This document shows positions 62,236 through 64,000 of a stretch of DNA of 64,000 nucleotides, one piece after another. This DNA is from Bombus terrestris (Eukaryota > Arthropoda > Insecta > Hymenoptera > Apidae). The stretch spans positions 11,408,001 through 11,472,000 of the forward strand of contig NC_063276.1 in assembly GCF_910591885.1 (NCBI RefSeq), given 5' to 3'. The position numbers and the translations under genes were made by a program. The notes beneath the pieces are model-generated. The model was not told where the DNA came from, did not search any database, and saw only the letters and a program-made list of their open reading frames with translations. Numbering within the stretch: position 1 is the first letter of the stretch; each line of letters begins with the position of its first letter.

Positions 62236-63890
62236 TTTGTTCTCCACATGTGACAGATCATGATCTGCTTTCATAAACACAGGATGTTGTATAAAAAGGA
62301 TCAGATTTTAAAAGCTGGAGATGTCAGACGTTTTCAGTTTTAGGAATAGACAAAAAAAATTGTAATTATTGACTATACCTTTGTTCTCCATAAGCGACAA
62401 ATCACGATCTGCTTTCAGAAACATAGGATGAAGTATAAAAATGATCAGATTTTAAAAGCTGGAGATGTCAAACGTTTTTAGTTTTAGGAATAGACAGAAA
62501 AAAAGATTAATTACTGACTTTATCTTTGTTCTCCATATATGATAGATCACGATCCGCTTTCAGAAACATAGGATGAAGTATAAAAAGGATCAGATTTTAA
62601 AAGGTGGAGATGTCAGACGTTTTCAGTTTTAGGAATAGACAAAAAAGAAGTTTAATTATTGACTATACCTTTGTTCTCCATAAGCGACAAATCACGATCT
62701 GCTTTCAGAAACATAGGATGAAGTATAAAAATGATCAGATTTTAAAAGCTGGAGATGTCAAACGTTTTTAGTTTTAGGAATAGACAGAAAAAAAGATTAA
62801 TTACTGACTTTATCTTTGTTCTCCATATATGATAGATCACGATCCGCTTTCAGAAACATAGGATGAAGTATAAAAAGGATCAGATTTTAAAAGGTGGAGA
62901 TGTCAGACGTTTTCAGTTTTAGGAATAGACAAAAAAGAAGTTTAATTATTGAATTTATCTTTGTTCTCCATAAGTGACAGATCACGATACGCTTTTAGAA
63001 ACATAGGATGAAGTATAAAAAGGATCAGATTTTAAAAGCTGGAGATGTCAAACGTTTTTAGTTTTAGGAATAGACAGAAAAAAAGATTAATTACTGACTT
63101 TATCTTTGTTCTCCATATATGATAGATCAGAATCTGCTTTCAGAAACACAGGATGAAGTATAAAAAGGATCAGATTTTAAAAGCTGGAAATGTCAGACGT
63201 TTTCTGTTTTAGGAATACACAAAAAAAAAGTTTAATTATTGACTTCATCTTTGTTCTCCATAAGTGACAGATCACGATCTGCTTTCAGAAACATAGAATG
63301 AAGTATAAAAAGGATCAGATTTTAAAAGCTGGAGATGTCAAACGTTTTTAGTTTTAGGAATAGACAGAAAAAAAATATTAATTATAGACTTTATCTTTGT
63401 TCTCCATAAGTGACAGATCACGATCTGCTTTCAGAAACACAGGATGAAGTATAAAAAGGATCAGAGTTTAAAAGCATGAGATGTCAGACGCTTTCAGTTT
63501 TAGGAATAGACAAAAAAAAAGTTCAATTACTGACTTTACCTTTGTTCTCCATAAGTGACACATCACGATCTGCCTTCAGAAACACAGGATGAGGTATAAA
63601 AAGGATCAGATTTTAAAAGCTGGAGATGTCAGACGTTTTCAGTTTTAGGAAGAGACAAAAAATAGTTTAATTATTGACATTATCTTTGTTCTCCACATGT
63701 GACAGATCACGCTCTGCTTTCAGAAACATAGGATGAAGTATACAAATGATCAGATTTTAAAAGCTGGAGATGTCAAACGTTTTTAGTTTTAGGAATAGAC
63801 AGAAAAAAAGATTAATTACTGACTTTATCTTTGTTCTCCATATATGATAGATCAGAATCTGCTTTCAGAAACACAGGATGAAGTATAAAA
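60557..63890 (+). repeat. 23-monomer (3,334-bp) unit, second series, unit 2
   Basis: Complete tandem copy of 57,223-60,556 in the part compared. It is closer to unit 1 in its second half (after about 60,960). The first monomers differ in several variants, such as CAGTTCTTGG near 62,045 against CAGTTTTTGG near 58,711. This graded similarity points to a younger exchange within an older repeat. Confidence 0.8.
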
Positions 63891-64000
63891 AGAATCAGAT
63901 TTTAAAAGCTGGACATGTCTGACCTTGTAAGTTTTAGGTATAGACAAAAAAAATATTAATTATAGACTTTATCTTTGTTCTCCATAAGTGACAGATCACG
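63891..64000 (+). repeat. Start of a further 3,334-bp unit, cut by the window end
   Basis: GACATGTCTGACC and the following CCTTGTAAGTTTTAGGTATAG monomer repeat the sequence at 60,557-60,700. The array therefore continues beyond the right edge; the left edge also begins inside a monomer. Confidence 0.75.

Larger units (their letters stand above)
1..64000. repeat. Satellite DNA array, ~145-bp monomer, ~440 copies
   Basis: The same ~145-bp sequence recurs head to tail from the first to the last base, always in the same orientation. Successive GGATCAG-type starts in the first monomers lie at 2, 147, 292, 437 and 582. Long-range offsets between identical variants are all near multiples of 144.8-145 bp (1,014; 1,593; 3,334; 4,635; 7,384; 15,363). 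No stretch of non-satellite DNA, transposon, gene or inverted segment was seen. Adjacent monomers differ at several positions, while distant monomers at the same higher-order position are nearly identical, which is typical of centromeric or heterochromatic higher-order repeats. Centromere function is an inference; the sequence shows only the array. The family and species are not recognised. Confidence 0.98.

Noticed and set aside
1..64000. CRISPR array
   Set aside because: There are no short direct repeats separated by unique spacers; the whole 145-bp period is conserved, so there is no spacer component.
1..64000. Transposon or retroelement insertion, or array inversion
   Set aside because: Every line read shows plus-strand monomer sequence. 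No terminal repeats, target-site duplications, coding remnants or orientation switches were seen.

Overview
The whole 64-kb window is one uninterrupted array of a tandem satellite repeat. The monomer is about 145 bp (most copies 143-146 bp), so the window holds roughly 440 head-to-tail copies, all in the same orientation. One hand-counted monomer (147-291) is about 34% G+C. I found no unique-sequence gene, RNA gene, transposon, CRISPR array or operon. The longest open frames (about 62 and 103 codons) recur only because the satellite units that contain them recur. The organism is therefore a eukaryote with long, homogenised satellite DNA, as at a centromere or in other constitutive heterochromatin. 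I do not recognise the satellite family and cannot name the species or even the kingdom from this sequence.

Each monomer, phased from a GGATCAG motif, has the same layout: an AT-rich start, a TCAGACGTTTTCAG block, a TTTTAGGAATAGAC block, a poly-A tract of usually 7-10 A, a TTTAATTA-TGACTTTA block, a short hypervariable stretch (five main states), a 14-bp near-perfect palindrome (CAGATCACGATCTG), then GCTTTCAGAAACA and a TATAAAAA box leading into the next monomer.

On top of the monomers lies a nested and irregular higher-order structure, worked out from diagnostic variants. Left domain (1 to about 28.6 kb): an 11-monomer duplication (1,593 bp) at 145-3,058; two copies of a unit of about 8 kb (775-8,815 and 8,883-16,200) that differ by a clean 5-monomer indel; two tandem 32-monomer units of 4,635 bp (17,272-21,906 and 21,907-26,541), each with an internal 9-monomer duplication; then a rearranged tail to about 28.6 kb. 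Right domain (about 28.6-64 kb): monomers with private variants, a 10-monomer and a 12-monomer duplication, and two tandem copies of a 106-monomer, 15,363-bp block (31,510-46,872 and 46,873-62,235). I found no indel and one base difference between these two copies. Inside and beyond that block runs a 23-monomer (3,334-bp) tandem repeat that continues past the right end.

Nothing here works as a gene system. The features of biological interest are the conserved dyad-symmetric core, the near-nucleosomal monomer length, a palindrome-less monomer subclass interspersed with palindromic ones, and the evidence for very recent, multi-scale unequal exchange. All sub-block boundaries come from by-eye comparison and should be read as good to about one monomer unless a single base is given.
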